From Massilia sp. Root133 (GTDB lineage: Bacteria > Pseudomonadota > Gammaproteobacteria > Burkholderiales > Burkholderiaceae_D), in NCBI RefSeq assembly GCF_001426525.1, contig NZ_LMEW01000009.1, positions 94,045 to 158,044 of the forward strand: a DNA stretch of 64,000 nucleotides, read 5' to 3'. The notes beneath the pieces are model-generated. The model was not told the origin of the DNA and made no database searches. It saw only the letters and a program-made list of their open reading frames with translations. The position numbers were made by a program, and so were the translations under genes. Each line of letters begins with the position of its first letter. Position 1 is the first letter of the stretch. Shown here one piece after another: positions 29,303-38,507 of this stretch.

Positions 29303-29907
29303 TGGCGGCGCCGCCCGCTTTCGCCAGCCGCGATCCGCTGTCGCCGCAATTCTGGGACGAGCGCTTCGAGCGCGATTTCACGCCGTGGGAACGGGGCGGG
29401 GTGCCGGCGGCGTTGCGGCGGTTCGTCTCCGCATCGGCGCGTCCGTTGTCGGCATTGATTCCCGGTTGCGGCTCCGCGCACGAGCTGACGCTGATGTGCG
29501 AGGCCGGCTGGGACGCCACCGCCATCGATTTTTCGCCCGAAGCCGTCGCGCGCGCCCGCGCGCTGGCCGGACCGTGGGCGGACCGCATCCGGCAAGCCGA
29601 TTTCTTCGCCTATGCGCCGGAGAAGCCGCTGGACCTGGTCTACGAACAGGCGTTCCTGTGCGCGCTGCCGCGGGCACGCCGGCCGGACGTGGCGCGGCGC
29701 TGGGCGGAACTGCTGGGGCAGGGCGGCCTGCTGGCTGGCTATTTCTTCTTTGACGATGTGGCGAAGGGGCCGCCGTTCGGTATCGCGCGTGATGAGCTCG
29801 ATGCCTTGCTGAAGCCCGCGTTCGAGTGCATCGCCGACGAGCCGGTCGAGGATTCGATCCCTGTCTTCACCGGCAAGGAACGCTGGATGATCTGGCGGCG
29901 CTTGTAG
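29302..29907 (+). CDS. SAM-dependent methyltransferase, thiopurine S-methyltransferase family
   Basis: A 201-residue class I methyltransferase. The N-terminal FWDERFERDFTPWERGGVP motif (about residues 15-33) and the SAM-binding IPGCGSAHELTLM (about 53-65) are characteristic of the TPMT family, whose bacterial members methylate thiols, tellurite or selenium compounds. Its ATG overlaps the ubiB stop by one base, so it is expressed with ubiJB. The true substrate is unknown. Confidence 0.85.
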   Translation: MAAPPAFASRDPLSPQFWDERFERDFTPWERGGVPAALRRFVSASARPLSALIPGCGSAHELTLMCEAGWDATAIDFSPEAVARARALAGPWADRIRQADFFAYAPEKPLDLVYEQAFLCALPRARRPDVARRWAELLGQGGLLAGYFFFDDVAKGPPFGIARDELDALLKPAFECIADEPVEDSIPVFTGKERWMIWRRL

Positions 29908-29997
29908 AATCAGGCAAAAACGGCCCGGTTTCCGGCAACGACCGGGCCCCACGGCGCCCGATACTCGCTGCTCCTCAATCACCGACAGGAGCACATC

Positions 29998-30753
29998 ATG
30001 GCAAAGATCGCCATCGTTACCGGCGCCAGCCGCGGCCTTGGCCGCAATACCGCACTGCACATCGCCCGCGGCGGCGGCGACGTCATCCTCACTTACCAGA
30101 ACCGCGCGGACGATGCCCGTGCGGTCGTCGACGAGATCCGCGCGCTGGGCCGCAGGGCGCTGGCGCTGCAGCTCGACGTCGGGGACACGGCCCGCTTCCC
30201 GCTGTTCGTCGAGCACGTGCGCGCCGGCCTGCGCGACGTCTGGCAGCGCGACCGTGTCGACCACCTCGTCAACAACGCCGGCCACGGCGACATGGCCGCG
30301 ATCGAAGACACGACGGAGGCGCAGTTCGACCGTCTGATGAACGTCCACGTGAAGGGCGTGTTCTTCCTGACGCAGGCGCTGTTGCCGCTGCTGGCGGACG
30401 GCGGCCGCATCGTGAACCTGTCGTCCGGACTGACGCGCGTGTCGTATCCCGGCTTTGGCGCGTACGCGGCGGCCAAGGGCGCGGTCGAAGTGCTGTCCGT
30501 GTATCTGGCCCGGGAACTGGGCCGGCGCGGCATCACCGTCAACACGGTGGCGCCGGGTGCCATCGAGACGGATTTCCTCGGCGGCGCCGTGCGCGACACG
30601 CCCGACCTGAATGCGGTCTTCGCGCAGATGACGGCGCTCGGTCGCGTGGGCGTGCCGGACGACATCGGACCGGTGATCGCCAACCTGCTGGGCGACGGCA
30701 ACGGCTGGATGACCGGTCAGCGCATCGAAGTGTCGGGCGGCCAGGCGATCTGA
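29998..30753 (+). CDS. Short-chain dehydrogenase/reductase (SDR)
   Basis: A 251-residue classical SDR: TGASRGLGR at 8-16 binds NAD(P), NNAGHGD is near residue 94, and Ser-Tyr-Lys of the active site appear in NLSSGL and YAAAK near 140-160. An AGGAG ribosome site lies 9 bases upstream. It converges with an AraC-type regulator gene, with only one base between them, and this SDR/AraC pair interrupts the ubi-fmdB-aspS core order, so it may be a later insertion. Substrate unknown. Confidence 0.9.
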   Translation: MAKIAIVTGASRGLGRNTALHIARGGGDVILTYQNRADDARAVVDEIRALGRRALALQLDVGDTARFPLFVEHVRAGLRDVWQRDRVDHLVNNAGHGDMAAIEDTTEAQFDRLMNVHVKGVFFLTQALLPLLADGGRIVNLSSGLTRVSYPGFGAYAAAKGAVEVLSVYLARELGRRGITVNTVAPGAIETDFLGGAVRDTPDLNAVFAQMTALGRVGVPDDIGPVIANLLGDGNGWMTGQRIEVSGGQAI

Positions 30754-30754
30754 T

Positions 30755-31645
30755 TCAGGCGGCGTCCAGGCGCTGCTGCGCGTCCGCGACGTCGCGCATC
30801 GGCGGCTTGCCGAACATGCGCCCGTATTCGCGCGTGAACTGCTGCACGCTTTCGTAGCCGACCGCATACGCGGCATGGCTGGCATTGACACCTTCGGCGA
30901 GCATCAGGCGGCGCGCCTCGATCAAGCGCAGCTGTTTCTGGAATTGCAGCGGGGAGAGCGACGTCACGGCGCGAAAGTGCTGGTGAAACGCGGACGGGCT
31001 CATGCCCGCGACCTCGGCCAGCTTCTCGACGGGCAGCCGCTGCGTGTACTCGGCGCGCAGCAGGGCGACGGCGCGGGCGACGCGGCGCACGTGGCTGTCC
31101 GGCAGGCCCAGGCGCCGGATGGCTGCACCATGGCGTCCGGCCAGCAGCCAGTAGTGGAACTCGCGTATCAGGGCCGGCTGCAGCACCGGCAGCGCGGCCG
31201 GGCGGTCGAGCAGGCGCATCAGGCGCAGCGCCGAGTCGGCGGCGTGGCTGTCGGTCGACTCGATCCGCACCGGCGCGCCGTCGGCGTCGCCGCTCGCCGC
31301 CATGTCCGTCGCCAGGGTGGCGATGACGGCCGGGTCCAGGTCGAGCACGAGCGAATAATAGGGCGCGGCCAGGCTCGCCTCGGTGACCTGGCTGACCGTC
31401 GGCACGTCGGCGGTGATGACGAGGGAGTCCCCGGCGCGAAAGGTGAAGGACTGCGTGCCCATCGTGACGTGCTTGGCGCCCTGCAGCACCAGGCATACCA
31501 GCGGGCGCTGGATCTGGTAACTCAGTTCGGTGCGTGCGGCCGCGCGGATCGCCGTGAGGCCCCGAATCGGCGTCGACGCGGCACCGTCGCGGCCGACGTG
31601 GGTGTCCGCGTACCTGCGCACGACATCGAGCAGTGAAGTGTCCAT
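30755..31645 (-). CDS. AraC family transcriptional regulator (AraC_N type)
   Basis: A 296-residue regulator with an N-terminal AraC_N cupin-like domain (about residues 20-175; SYQIQRPLVCLVLQGAKHVTMG) and two C-terminal helix-turn-helix motifs (about 195-290; LAEVAGMSPSAFHQHFRAVT and YAVGYESVQQFTREYGRMFG). This group often controls a nearby SDR or aldo-keto reductase, which fits the adjacent gene. ATG 31645 is taken; upstream codons lie in a terminator stem. Confidence 0.9.
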   Translation of the reverse strand: MDTSLLDVVRRYADTHVGRDGAASTPIRGLTAIRAAARTELSYQIQRPLVCLVLQGAKHVTMGTQSFTFRAGDSLVITADVPTVSQVTEASLAAPYYSLVLDLDPAVIATLATDMAASGDADGAPVRIESTDSHAADSALRLMRLLDRPAALPVLQPALIREFHYWLLAGRHGAAIRRLGLPDSHVRRVARAVALLRAEYTQRLPVEKLAEVAGMSPSAFHQHFRAVTSLSPLQFQKQLRLIEARRLMLAEGVNASHAAYAVGYESVQQFTREYGRMFGKPPMRDVADAQQRLDAA

Positions 31646-31654
31646 GTGGACTAT

Positions 31655-31684
31655 GGTAAAGAAAAGGGCCCGCAAGCGGGCCCT
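31655..31684 (-). terminator. Intrinsic terminator structure just upstream of the AraC gene
   Basis: Read on the minus strand, AGGGCCCGC-TT-GCGGGCCCT is a perfect 9-base-pair stem followed by TTTCTTT. It stands 10 bases before the AraC start, where there is no upstream minus-strand gene to terminate. It could end a small RNA, or act as a leader attenuator for the AraC gene. Confidence 0.7.
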
Positions 31685-31898
31685 GAGTGAAGTGCTTTTC
31701 TGCGGTATTGCGGCGGGCCGGAAGCCGGTCGCGCAAACTTCTGTTTCTTAATCCTTGTGCAGCATTGCTGCTAAGAATGCTATTTAATCAGTTAAGTTGA
31801 CGTTCGGCAAACAGAAAACAATCGTGCGCTGACGAAAAACAACACTGTTTCCACAATGCACCAAGCCGGCCAGACGTCCATCGGTGCCGCAAAAGCTT
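31685..31898. other. Intergenic region upstream of fmdB, possible small RNA on the minus strand
   Basis: No convincing protein gene lies in this AT-richer stretch. On the minus strand it leads into the terminator at 31684-31655 and contains a GCAGCA-AT-TGCTGC type hairpin near 31770 and a five-codon frame (ATG, then Leu-His-Lys-Asp-stop). A transcript from about 31790 to 31655 is conceivable but unproven. Confidence 0.3.
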
Positions 31899-31904
31899 TA
31901 TAAT
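31899..31904 (+). promoter_or_regulatory. -10 element upstream of fmdB
   Basis: A perfect TATAAT 34 bases before the fmdB ATG. No clear -35 hexamer is present at the usual distance. It would drive fmdB, the DUF502 gene and possibly aspS. Confidence 0.45.
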
Positions 31905-31937
31905 TCAGGGTTTTGATGATTTTTGCGGAGTATTCAG

Positions 31938-32246
31938 ATGCCGATTTACGCCTACCGCTGCGATGAATGCGGTTTTGCCAAGGATGTGCTGCAAAAGATT
32001 TCCGATCCGGTTCTGACCGTTTGCCCTTCGTGCGGCAAGTCATCGTTCAAGAAGCAAGTCACCGCCGCCGGTTTCCAATTGAAAGGTACCGGCTGGTACG
32101 TGACCGACTTCCGCGGTGGCTCTGCGCCGGCAACGGGCACGGCCCCGGCGGCGACGTCGTCCGACAATGGCACGGGCAGCAGCACCGACGCGTCGCCCGC
32201 GCCGGCGCCGGCCGCCGCGCCGGCGAAGGACAGCAGCAGTACCTGA
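31938..32246 (+). CDS. FmdB family zinc ribbon protein
   Basis: A 102-residue protein whose first 45 residues are the FmdB/CxxC_CxxC regulatory zinc ribbon: MPIYAYRCDECG with Cys8 and Cys11, and VCPSCGK later. The remainder is an Ala/Ser/Pro-rich disordered tail. GGAG precedes ATG 31938 by about 10 bases. FmdB-like proteins often lie upstream of the DUF502 protein and aspS in betaproteobacteria; function is unknown. Confidence 0.9.
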   Translation: MPIYAYRCDECGFAKDVLQKISDPVLTVCPSCGKSSFKKQVTAAGFQLKGTGWYVTDFRGGSAPATGTAPAATSSDNGTGSSTDASPAPAPAAAPAKDSSST

Positions 32247-32323
32247 CCGCGGCGCCGGCCCATCGCGGCCGGCGCATAATGAGCACCCGACAAATCCTCG
32301 GACGAGATCCGTCACGACAATCG

Positions 32324-32947
32324 ATGCGTAAATATTTCATTACAGGCGCGCTGGTCCTGGTTCCCCTGGCGATCACGGCCTGGGTACTGAACTTCGTGAT
32401 CAGCACGCTGGACCAGTCGCTCGTGCTCGTGCCGAGCGAGTGGCAGCCGCGCACGTACATCCCTGGCCTCGGGGCCATCATCACGCTGGCCATCGTGTTC
32501 CTGACCGGCGTGCTGACCAATAACCTGGTCGGCAAATGGTTCGTGCGCATGTGGGAGCGGCTGCTGCAGCGCATTCCGGTCGTGAACTCGGTCTACGGCA
32601 GCGTCAAGCAGGTGTCGGACACGCTGTTCTCGTCGTCGGGCAACGCGTTCCGCAAGGCCGTCCTGATCCCGTACCCGCACGAGAATTCGTACACGATCGC
32701 CTTCCTGACCGGCGTGCCGGGCGGCGACGTCAAGAACCACCTGGTGGGCGAGTACGTGAGCGTGTACGTGCCGACCACCCCGAACCCGACGTCCGGCTTC
32801 TTCCTGATGATGGAAAAGAGCCGCGTCGTGGAACTGGACATGTCGGTCGACGCGGCCCTCAAGTACATCGTCTCGATGGGCGTCGTGGCGCCGCCGCCGC
32901 CGCTAGATGCGGCGGCCGGGGCGCACGCCCCCGCCACCGCGGAATAG
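32324..32947 (+). CDS. DUF502 family membrane protein
   Basis: A 207-residue protein with two N-terminal transmembrane segments (about residues 3-25 and 47-68) and the DUF502 domain, including [15 protein letters not shown] and [18 protein letters not shown] 32324 begins the usual family N-terminus RKYFITG; an in-frame ATG at 32279 would add 15 residues and cannot be excluded. Function unknown. It lies between fmdB and aspS. Confidence 0.88.
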   Translation: MRKYFITGALVLVPLAITAWVLNFVISTLDQSLVLVPSEWQPRTYIPGLGAIITLAIVFLTGVLTNNLVGKWFVRMWERLLQRIPVVNSVYGSVKQVSDTLFSSSGNAFRKAVLIPYPHENSYTIAFLTGVPGGDVKNHLVGEYVSVYVPTTPNPTSGFFLMMEKSRVVELDMSVDAALKYIVSMGVVAPPPPLDAAAGAHAPATAE

Positions 32948-33023
32948 AACCAACAACGCAGCAAAGAATCCAGGGCCAGCCATGAGCGGGCCCACCGAAT
33001 CAACCAACCAGGATCGAAAAACT

Positions 33024-34826
33024 ATGTCCTCCATGCGTACTCACTACTGCGGCCTCGTGACCGAAGAGCTGCTGGGCCAAACCGTCAGCCTGTGCGGCTG
33101 GGTGCACCGTCGTCGCGACCACGGCGGCGTGATCTTCATCGACCTGCGCGATCGCGAAGGTCTCGTGCAGGTCGTCTGCCACCCCGACAATGCGGAGGTC
33201 TTCAAGGTCGCCGAGCACGTGCGCAACGAGTACTGCCTGCGCGTGACGGGCACCGTCGTGAACCGCCTGGAGGGCACCGCCAACGCCAACCTGAAGTCGG
33301 GCAAGATCGAGATCAACACCACCAAGCTGGAAGTGCTGAACGCTTCGGTGCCGGTGCCGTTCCAGCTTGACGACGACAACCTGTCGGAAACCACGCGCCT
33401 GACGCACCGCGTGCTCGACCTGCGCCGCCAGCAGATGCAGCACAACCTGCGCCTGCGCTACAAGGTGTCGATGGAAGTGCGCAAGTACCTGGACAACCTC
33501 GGCTTCATCGACATCGAGACCCCGATGCTGACCAAGTCCACGCCGGAAGGCGCACGCGACTACCTGGTGCCGTCGCGCGTCAACCCGGGCAACTTCTTCG
33601 CGCTGCCGCAGTCGCCGCAGCTGTTCAAGCAGCTGCTGATGGTCGCCAACTTCGACCGCTACTACCAGATCACCAAGTGCTTCCGCGACGAAGACCTGCG
33701 CGCCGACCGCCAGCCGGAATTCACCCAGATCGACTGCGAAACGTCGTTCCTGACGGAGCAGGAAATCCGTGACCTGTTCGAAGACATGATGCGCGTCGTC
33801 TTCAAGAACGCCGCCGGCATCGACCTGCCGAACCCGTTCCCGGTGATGGACTTCGCGACCGCGATGGGGTCGTACGGTTCGGACAAGCCGGACATGCGCG
33901 TGAAGCTGCAGTTCACCGAACTGACGGAGCTGATGAAGACCGTCGAATTCAAGGTCTTCAACAACGCCGCCAACATGGTGGGCGGCCGCGTCGTCGGCCT
34001 GCGCGTGCCGCAGGGCGGTTCGATGCCGCGTTCGGAAATCGACGCGTACACGCAATTCGTCGGCATCTACGGCGCCAAGGGCCTCGCCTACATCAAGGTC
34101 AACGAGAAGGCCAAGGGCCGCGACGGCCTGCAGTCCCCGATCGTCAAGAACATCTCGGACGACGTCCTGGCGAAAGTGCTGGAACTGACCGGTGCCGAAG
34201 ACGGCGACCTGATCTTCTTCGGTGCGGACAAGGCCAAGGTCGTGAACGACTCGATGGGCGCGCTGCGCGTGAAGATCGGCCACTCGGAATTCGGCAAGAA
34301 GGCCGGCCTGTTCGAAGACAAGTGGGCGCCGCTGTGGGTCATCGACTTCCCGATGTTCGAGTACGACGAGGACGGCGACCGCTGGAACGCGACGCACCAC
34401 CCGTTCACGGCACCGAAGGACGGCCACGAAGACATGCTCGAGACGAACCCGGGCGCCTGCATCGCCAAGGCCTACGACATGGTCCTGAACGGCTGGGAAC
34501 TGGGCGGCGGCTCGATCCGTATCCACCGCGAAGAAGTCCAGAGCAAGGTGTTCCGGGCGCTGAAGATCGATGCGGAAGAAGCGCAGCTGAAGTTCGGCTT
34601 CCTGCTCGACGCCCTGCAGTACGGCGCCCCGCCGCACGGCGGCCTGGCGTTCGGCCTGGATCGCCTGATCACGCTGATGACCGGCTCCGAGTCGATCCGC
34701 GACGTGATCGCGTTCCCGAAGACCCAGCGCGCGCAGGATCTGCTGACCAACGCGCCGTCGGAAGTCGACGAGAAGCAGCTGAAAGAGCTGCATATCCGTC
34801 TGCGTAACGAGCCGAAGGTCGCGTAA
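33024..34826 (+). CDS. aspS: Aspartyl-tRNA synthetase
   Basis: A 600-residue class II synthetase with the bacterial layout: OB-fold anticodon-binding domain (about 1-105), catalytic core with motif 2 [18 protein letters not shown] (about 220) and motif 3 [10 protein letters not shown] (about 540), and the inserted GAD domain (about 310-420). Betaproteobacteria often use a non-discriminating enzyme that also charges tRNA-Asn; this cannot be settled by eye. Start at ATG 33024, with ATG 33033 an alternative. Confidence 0.97.
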   Translation: MSSMRTHYCGLVTEELLGQTVSLCGWVHRRRDHGGVIFIDLRDREGLVQVVCHPDNAEVFKVAEHVRNEYCLRVTGTVVNRLEGTANANLKSGKIEINTTKLEVLNASVPVPFQLDDDNLSETTRLTHRVLDLRRQQMQHNLRLRYKVSMEVRKYLDNLGFIDIETPMLTKSTPEGARDYLVPSRVNPGNFFALPQSPQLFKQLLMVANFDRYYQITKCFRDEDLRADRQPEFTQIDCETSFLTEQEIRDLFEDMMRVVFKNAAGIDLPNPFPVMDFATAMGSYGSDKPDMRVKLQFTELTELMKTVEFKVFNNAANMVGGRVVGLRVPQGGSMPRSEIDAYTQFVGIYGAKGLAYIKVNEKAKGRDGLQSPIVKNISDDVLAKVLELTGAEDGDLIFFGADKAKVVNDSMGALRVKIGHSEFGKKAGLFEDKWAPLWVIDFPMFEYDEDGDRWNATHHPFTAPKDGHEDMLETNPGACIAKAYDMVLNGWELGGGSIRIHREEVQSKVFRALKIDAEEAQLKFGFLLDALQYGAPPHGGLAFGLDRLITLMTGSESIRDVIAFPKTQRAQDLLTNAPSEVDEKQLKELHIRLRNEPKVA

Positions 34827-34851
34827 GTAAAACCGTCGTCACGGTTTGATT

Positions 34852-34879
34852 CGTCGTCCCCGCTTCCGCGGGGACGACG
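34852..34879. repeat. REP-like hairpin between aspS and nudB
   Basis: CGTCGTCCCCGC and GCGGGGACGACG are perfect 12-base arms around a TTCC loop. It is a single-hairpin member of the repeat family seen at 24212, 45788 and 60427, and could also help end the aspS mRNA. Confidence 0.8.
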
Positions 34880-34905
34880 TTATTGGGCTGCGTTACAATC
34901 ACGCC

Positions 34906-35361
34906 ATGTCCCATAAAATCCCGGAATCCGTCCTCGTCGTCATCCACACCGCCGACCTGGACGTCCTGCTGATCGAACGCGCCGACCGCCCCGGCTTCTG
35001 GCAATCCGTCACCGGTTCCCTCGACCGTCCCGACGAACCGCTGCTGGAAACGGCCACGCGCGAACTGTTCGAGGAAACGGGCATCGTGGCCGACGGCGAG
35101 CGCATCGTCCTCAAGGACTGGCTCTTGTCCAACGTCTACGAGATCTACCAGACCTGGCGCCACCGCTACGCGCCCGGCGTCACCCACAACACGGAACACG
35201 TGTTCTCCGTCTGCGTCCCGCGCGACATCCCGATTACCCTCGCGCCGCGCGAGCATCTGCAATATGCATGGTTGCCGTTGTTGGAAGCGGCAGATCAGTG
35301 CTTCTCCTCGTCGAACGCGGAAGCGATCCTGCAATTGCCCCGCCACGTGGACGACAAATAA
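34906..35361 (+). CDS. nudB: Dihydroneopterin triphosphate diphosphatase (Nudix)
   Basis: A 151-residue Nudix hydrolase; the Nudix box runs from GSLDRPDEPLLE into RELFEETGI (about residues 38-61), with one extra residue in the first spacer compared with the textbook spacing. NudB removes pyrophosphate from dihydroneopterin triphosphate in folate synthesis. Its place after aspS is the usual betaproteobacterial context and supports NudB over other Nudix roles. Confidence 0.92.
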   Translation: MSHKIPESVLVVIHTADLDVLLIERADRPGFWQSVTGSLDRPDEPLLETATRELFEETGIVADGERIVLKDWLLSNVYEIYQTWRHRYAPGVTHNTEHVFSVCVPRDIPITLAPREHLQYAWLPLLEAADQCFSSSNAEAILQLPRHVDDK

Positions 35362-35439
35362 CGCTTGTTTCTCAATCGTGCGTGGCGGGAATTGTGCTAT
35401 TTTCCCTTGCCTTATAGCAATCGAAAGCCGCCTACTCGC

Positions 35440-37116
35440 ATGCGCAGCGCAAGACATCTGAAGTTCGTCGCCCTGGCCGTCTTCATCGTCATGGTGTTGA
35501 TCGCGGCGGTGCCGTTCTGGCTGAACCGCTCCGTCAACGATCTGCTGGCGCAATCGCGCGCCGAACTGCGCGCGCAGCAGCGCCTCGATGACATCCTGAC
35601 ATCCATGCGCGACGCCGAGACGGCGCAGCGCGGCTTCGTCATCACTGGCAACGACGTCTTCCTCGAACCGTACGAACAGGTCCGGCGCACGCTGCCCGGA
35701 GTGCTGCACGACGCCAAGGACAAGGCGCCCACGGATGCCGAGCGGGCCACCGCGTGGCGCATCGCGCGCCTCGCGGAACTGAAGCTGGCGGAACTCGACG
35801 AGACCATCCAGCTGCGCCGCCGCGCGGGATTTGAGGCGACGGAACGCGTCGTCAGCTCCCTGCGCGGCAAGCAGTACATGGACGACATGCGCCGGCTCGT
35901 GGCGGCGGAAGATGCGCGCAGCATGGCGCGGCACGACGCGCTGCAGGCCGACCTGCTGGCCCGCTCCGCACGTTCGTTCACCGTGAGCGTCGCTGCCACG
36001 GCCTGCAACATCGTCGCATTGGGGATCCTGCTGCTGCTCATCATGCGCATGCTGCGCGCGCGCCGCGCCATCGCCGGACAGCTGGAAACGCAGACCGGCC
36101 AGCTTGCGGAGGCGGTCGGGCTCACGACACGCCACAACCGCGAACTGAAATTTGTCGCGGAACTGCTGCGCGCCGTGGAGGCCGTGCCGTCGGTCCCCGA
36201 TGCCGCGCCCGTGATCGCGCGCTCGCTGCCGAAGCTGTTGCCCGGCGTGTCCGGCACGCTGTTCCTGCTGCGCGACGAGGACGAACATGTGCTGGACCGG
36301 CACACGCAATGGGGCACGCCGTCCGAGCAGCCGTCCGAGATCGACATCGAGTCCTGCTGGTCGCTGCGCCACGGGGCGCGCTACCGCACGGCGAGTTCCA
36401 ACGACCTGCCGTGCGCGCACTACCGCAGGCCGGTGGATGAAACGACCGCACGCCTGTGCATCCCGCTCGTCACGCACGATGAACTCGTGGGCATGCTGCA
36501 CCTCGAGGGCCTGGCCGCCGGTCCGGCCTACGAAGAACAGGAACGCCTCGCGGTGACGGTCGCCGAGCAGCTCGCGCTGGCGCTGGGGAATGCGCGCCTG
36601 CGCGAATCGCTGCGCCGGCAATCGGTGCTCGATCCGCTCACGGGCCTGTTCAACCGGCGCCATTTCGACGCCGCGCTGAAACGCGAGCTGGCGCGGGCGC
36701 GCCGCAAGAACGTGCCCGTGAGCCTCGTGCTGGTCGACATCGACCATTTCAAACGTGTCAACGACGACTACGGCCACGCCGTCGGCGACGCCGTGCTGCG
36801 CACCATCGCGCAGCAGCTGCGCCTCGGTATCCGCGAAGGGGACATCGCCTGTCGCTACGGCGGCGAGGAAATGGTACTCTTGCTTCCGGAGTGCGCGGCG
36901 GCGGACGCGGGCACGCGCGCGGAGGCGATCCGCATCGCGCTGGCCGCCATCGTGCCGCACCCCGAGGGCGAGGGACCGCAGAAGGTGACGGCGTCGTTCG
37001 GCGTCGCGGCCTATCCCGCCCACGCCCAGGATGCCGAGGCGCTGTTCTGGGCAGCCGACAAGGCGCTGTACCGCGCCAAGCAGCAGGGCCGCAACCGGGT
37101 GATGACGGGCGCCTGA
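35440..37116 (+). CDS. Membrane diguanylate cyclase with CHASE3 and GAF domains
   Basis: A 558-residue protein: transmembrane helix 1 (about 7-27), a periplasmic CHASE3-like sensor (about 35-180; RDAETAQRGFVITGNDVFLEPY), transmembrane helix 2 (about 183-203), a GAF domain (about 240-385) and a GGDEF domain with GGEEM at 474-478. REGD five residues before it fits the RxxD inhibitory site. The last residue of the motif is Met instead of Phe, a mild departure that need not abolish activity. ATG 35440 starts the first helix. It begins a block of three signalling genes on one strand. Confidence 0.9.
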   Translation: MRSARHLKFVALAVFIVMVLIAAVPFWLNRSVNDLLAQSRAELRAQQRLDDILTSMRDAETAQRGFVITGNDVFLEPYEQVRRTLPGVLHDAKDKAPTDAERATAWRIARLAELKLAELDETIQLRRRAGFEATERVVSSLRGKQYMDDMRRLVAAEDARSMARHDALQADLLARSARSFTVSVAATACNIVALGILLLLIMRMLRARRAIAGQLETQTGQLAEAVGLTTRHNRELKFVAELLRAVEAVPSVPDAAPVIARSLPKLLPGVSGTLFLLRDEDEHVLDRHTQWGTPSEQPSEIDIESCWSLRHGARYRTASSNDLPCAHYRRPVDETTARLCIPLVTHDELVGMLHLEGLAAGPAYEEQERLAVTVAEQLALALGNARLRESLRRQSVLDPLTGLFNRRHFDAALKRELARARRKNVPVSLVLVDIDHFKRVNDDYGHAVGDAVLRTIAQQLRLGIREGDIACRYGGEEMVLLLPECAAADAGTRAEAIRIALAAIVPHPEGEGPQKVTASFGVAAYPAHAQDAEALFWAADKALYRAKQQGRNRVMTGA

Positions 37117-37171
37117 TTGTGGCGCCGCCGCCGGGATTGTGTCATCAGTTCCACATGGCAACAAATGTTTC

Positions 37172-37199
37172 TTGACCGAAATGGGTGGGAGTTGATACT
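37172..37199 (+). promoter_or_regulatory. Sigma-70 promoter for the HD-GYP/kinase pair
   Basis: TTGACC (37172-37177) and GATACT (37194-37199) are 16 bases apart; transcription would start near 37206, 18 bases before the HD-GYP ATG at 37224. AGGAGG at 37211-37216 then serves as the ribosome site. Confidence 0.55.
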
Positions 37200-37223
37200 T
37201 TCGGTCTGGAAGGAGGCGTTTTC

Positions 37224-38507
37224 ATGGCCGATACAGTCACTATCCCAATCGACCAGGTCCAGATCGGCCTGTATGTCTACCTGGACCTGAAATGGTTCCA
37301 GCACCCGTTCGCGTTCAGCCATTTCAAGGTCAAGACCGAGGACCAGCTGCGCATCCTGCGCGGCCTGGGCCTGGCCACGGTCCGCGTCGATCCCGCGCTC
37401 AGCGACGGGCCCGTGCCCACGGCCGCACCGGCAGCGGCGCAGCCTGTGCCGGCGGCGCCGGTGTCGCCGGAGGCGCGTGCCGAGTCGCCGGTCATGGCGG
37501 CGAAACGGGAGATGATGGAACGCATCCGCGAGCAGCGCGAGAACGCGGCCCGCATCGAGCAGGCGTTCGTGAACACGGCGCGCGCGATCCGCGACATCGA
37601 CCGCAACCTGTTTTCCCAGCCGGCCGAAACGGTCCGCGTGGCCGGCAAATTGATCGGCCAGATCACGGAGTCGATCCTGTCCGCGCCCGAGCTGGCGATC
37701 AACCTGATGGGCGACAAGCTGGGCGGCGAGGAAATCTATGTCCACTCGCTCAACGTCACGATGCTGTCGATGATGATCGCGCGCGACATCAAGCTGCCGC
37801 ACGAGGTGGCCAGCCTGCTCGGCATGGGCGCGCTGTTCCACGACGTCGGGACGAAGAACATCCCGGACAAGGTGCTGAACAAGCTCGATGCCTACAACCA
37901 CGCCGAGCAGGCGCTGGTCGAAACGCATTGCGAGGGTGGCTACGAGATCGGCAGGAAGCTGGGCCTCGCGGCACCCGCGCTCGCCATCATCCGCGACCAC
38001 CACGAGATGTTCGACGGCAGCGGCTATCCGCGCCACCTGCAAGGGGAGGCGATCAGCATCCTCGCCCGCATCGTCGCGATCGCGAACCATTATGACGAAT
38101 TGTGCAACCCGCGCAACCCGGCCGATTCGCTCACGCCGCACGAGGCGTTGTCGCTGATGTTCGCCAAGATGCGCAGCCGCTTCGACCCGAAGCTGCTGCA
38201 GGTGTTCATCCGCTGCCTCGGCGTGTACCCGCCGGGCACGATCGTCCAGCTGGCCAACGGCGTCGTCGGCATGTGCGTCAACGTCAACACCGCCAAGCCG
38301 ACCAGGCCGCAGGTGATGATCTACGAGGCCAGCGTGCCGCGCGAGGAAGCGATCGTCGTCAACCTCGAGACGCAGCCGGACCTGAACATCGTGAAGTCGA
38401 TTCGCCCGTCCCAGGTGCCCAAGGACATCTACAACTACCTCAGCCCGCGCAAACGCGTCAGCTATTACTTCGACGCGGGTGACCCGGCGCGGAGGAGCCA
38501 GCCATGA
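37224..38507 (+). CDS. HD-GYP domain protein (probable c-di-GMP phosphodiesterase)
   Basis: A 427-residue cytosolic protein: DUF3391 N-terminus (about 1-60), an Ala/Pro linker (68-95), then an HD-GYP domain with His206-Asp207 in FHDVGTKNIPD and DHHEMFDGSGYP near 258. The GYP signature is intact, but the usual HDxGK is HDVGT, so the lysine is replaced by threonine. Start ATG 37224 has AGGAGG 7 bases upstream. The stop overlaps the next start (ATGA), so the phosphodiesterase and histidine kinase are translationally coupled. Confidence 0.9.
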   Translation: MADTVTIPIDQVQIGLYVYLDLKWFQHPFAFSHFKVKTEDQLRILRGLGLATVRVDPALSDGPVPTAAPAAAQPVPAAPVSPEARAESPVMAAKREMMERIREQRENAARIEQAFVNTARAIRDIDRNLFSQPAETVRVAGKLIGQITESILSAPELAINLMGDKLGGEEIYVHSLNVTMLSMMIARDIKLPHEVASLLGMGALFHDVGTKNIPDKVLNKLDAYNHAEQALVETHCEGGYEIGRKLGLAAPALAIIRDHHEMFDGSGYPRHLQGEAISILARIVAIANHYDELCNPRNPADSLTPHEALSLMFAKMRSRFDPKLLQVFIRCLGVYPPGTIVQLANGVVGMCVNVNTAKPTRPQVMIYEASVPREEAIVVNLETQPDLNIVKSIRPSQVPKDIYNYLSPRKRVSYYFDAGDPARRSQP

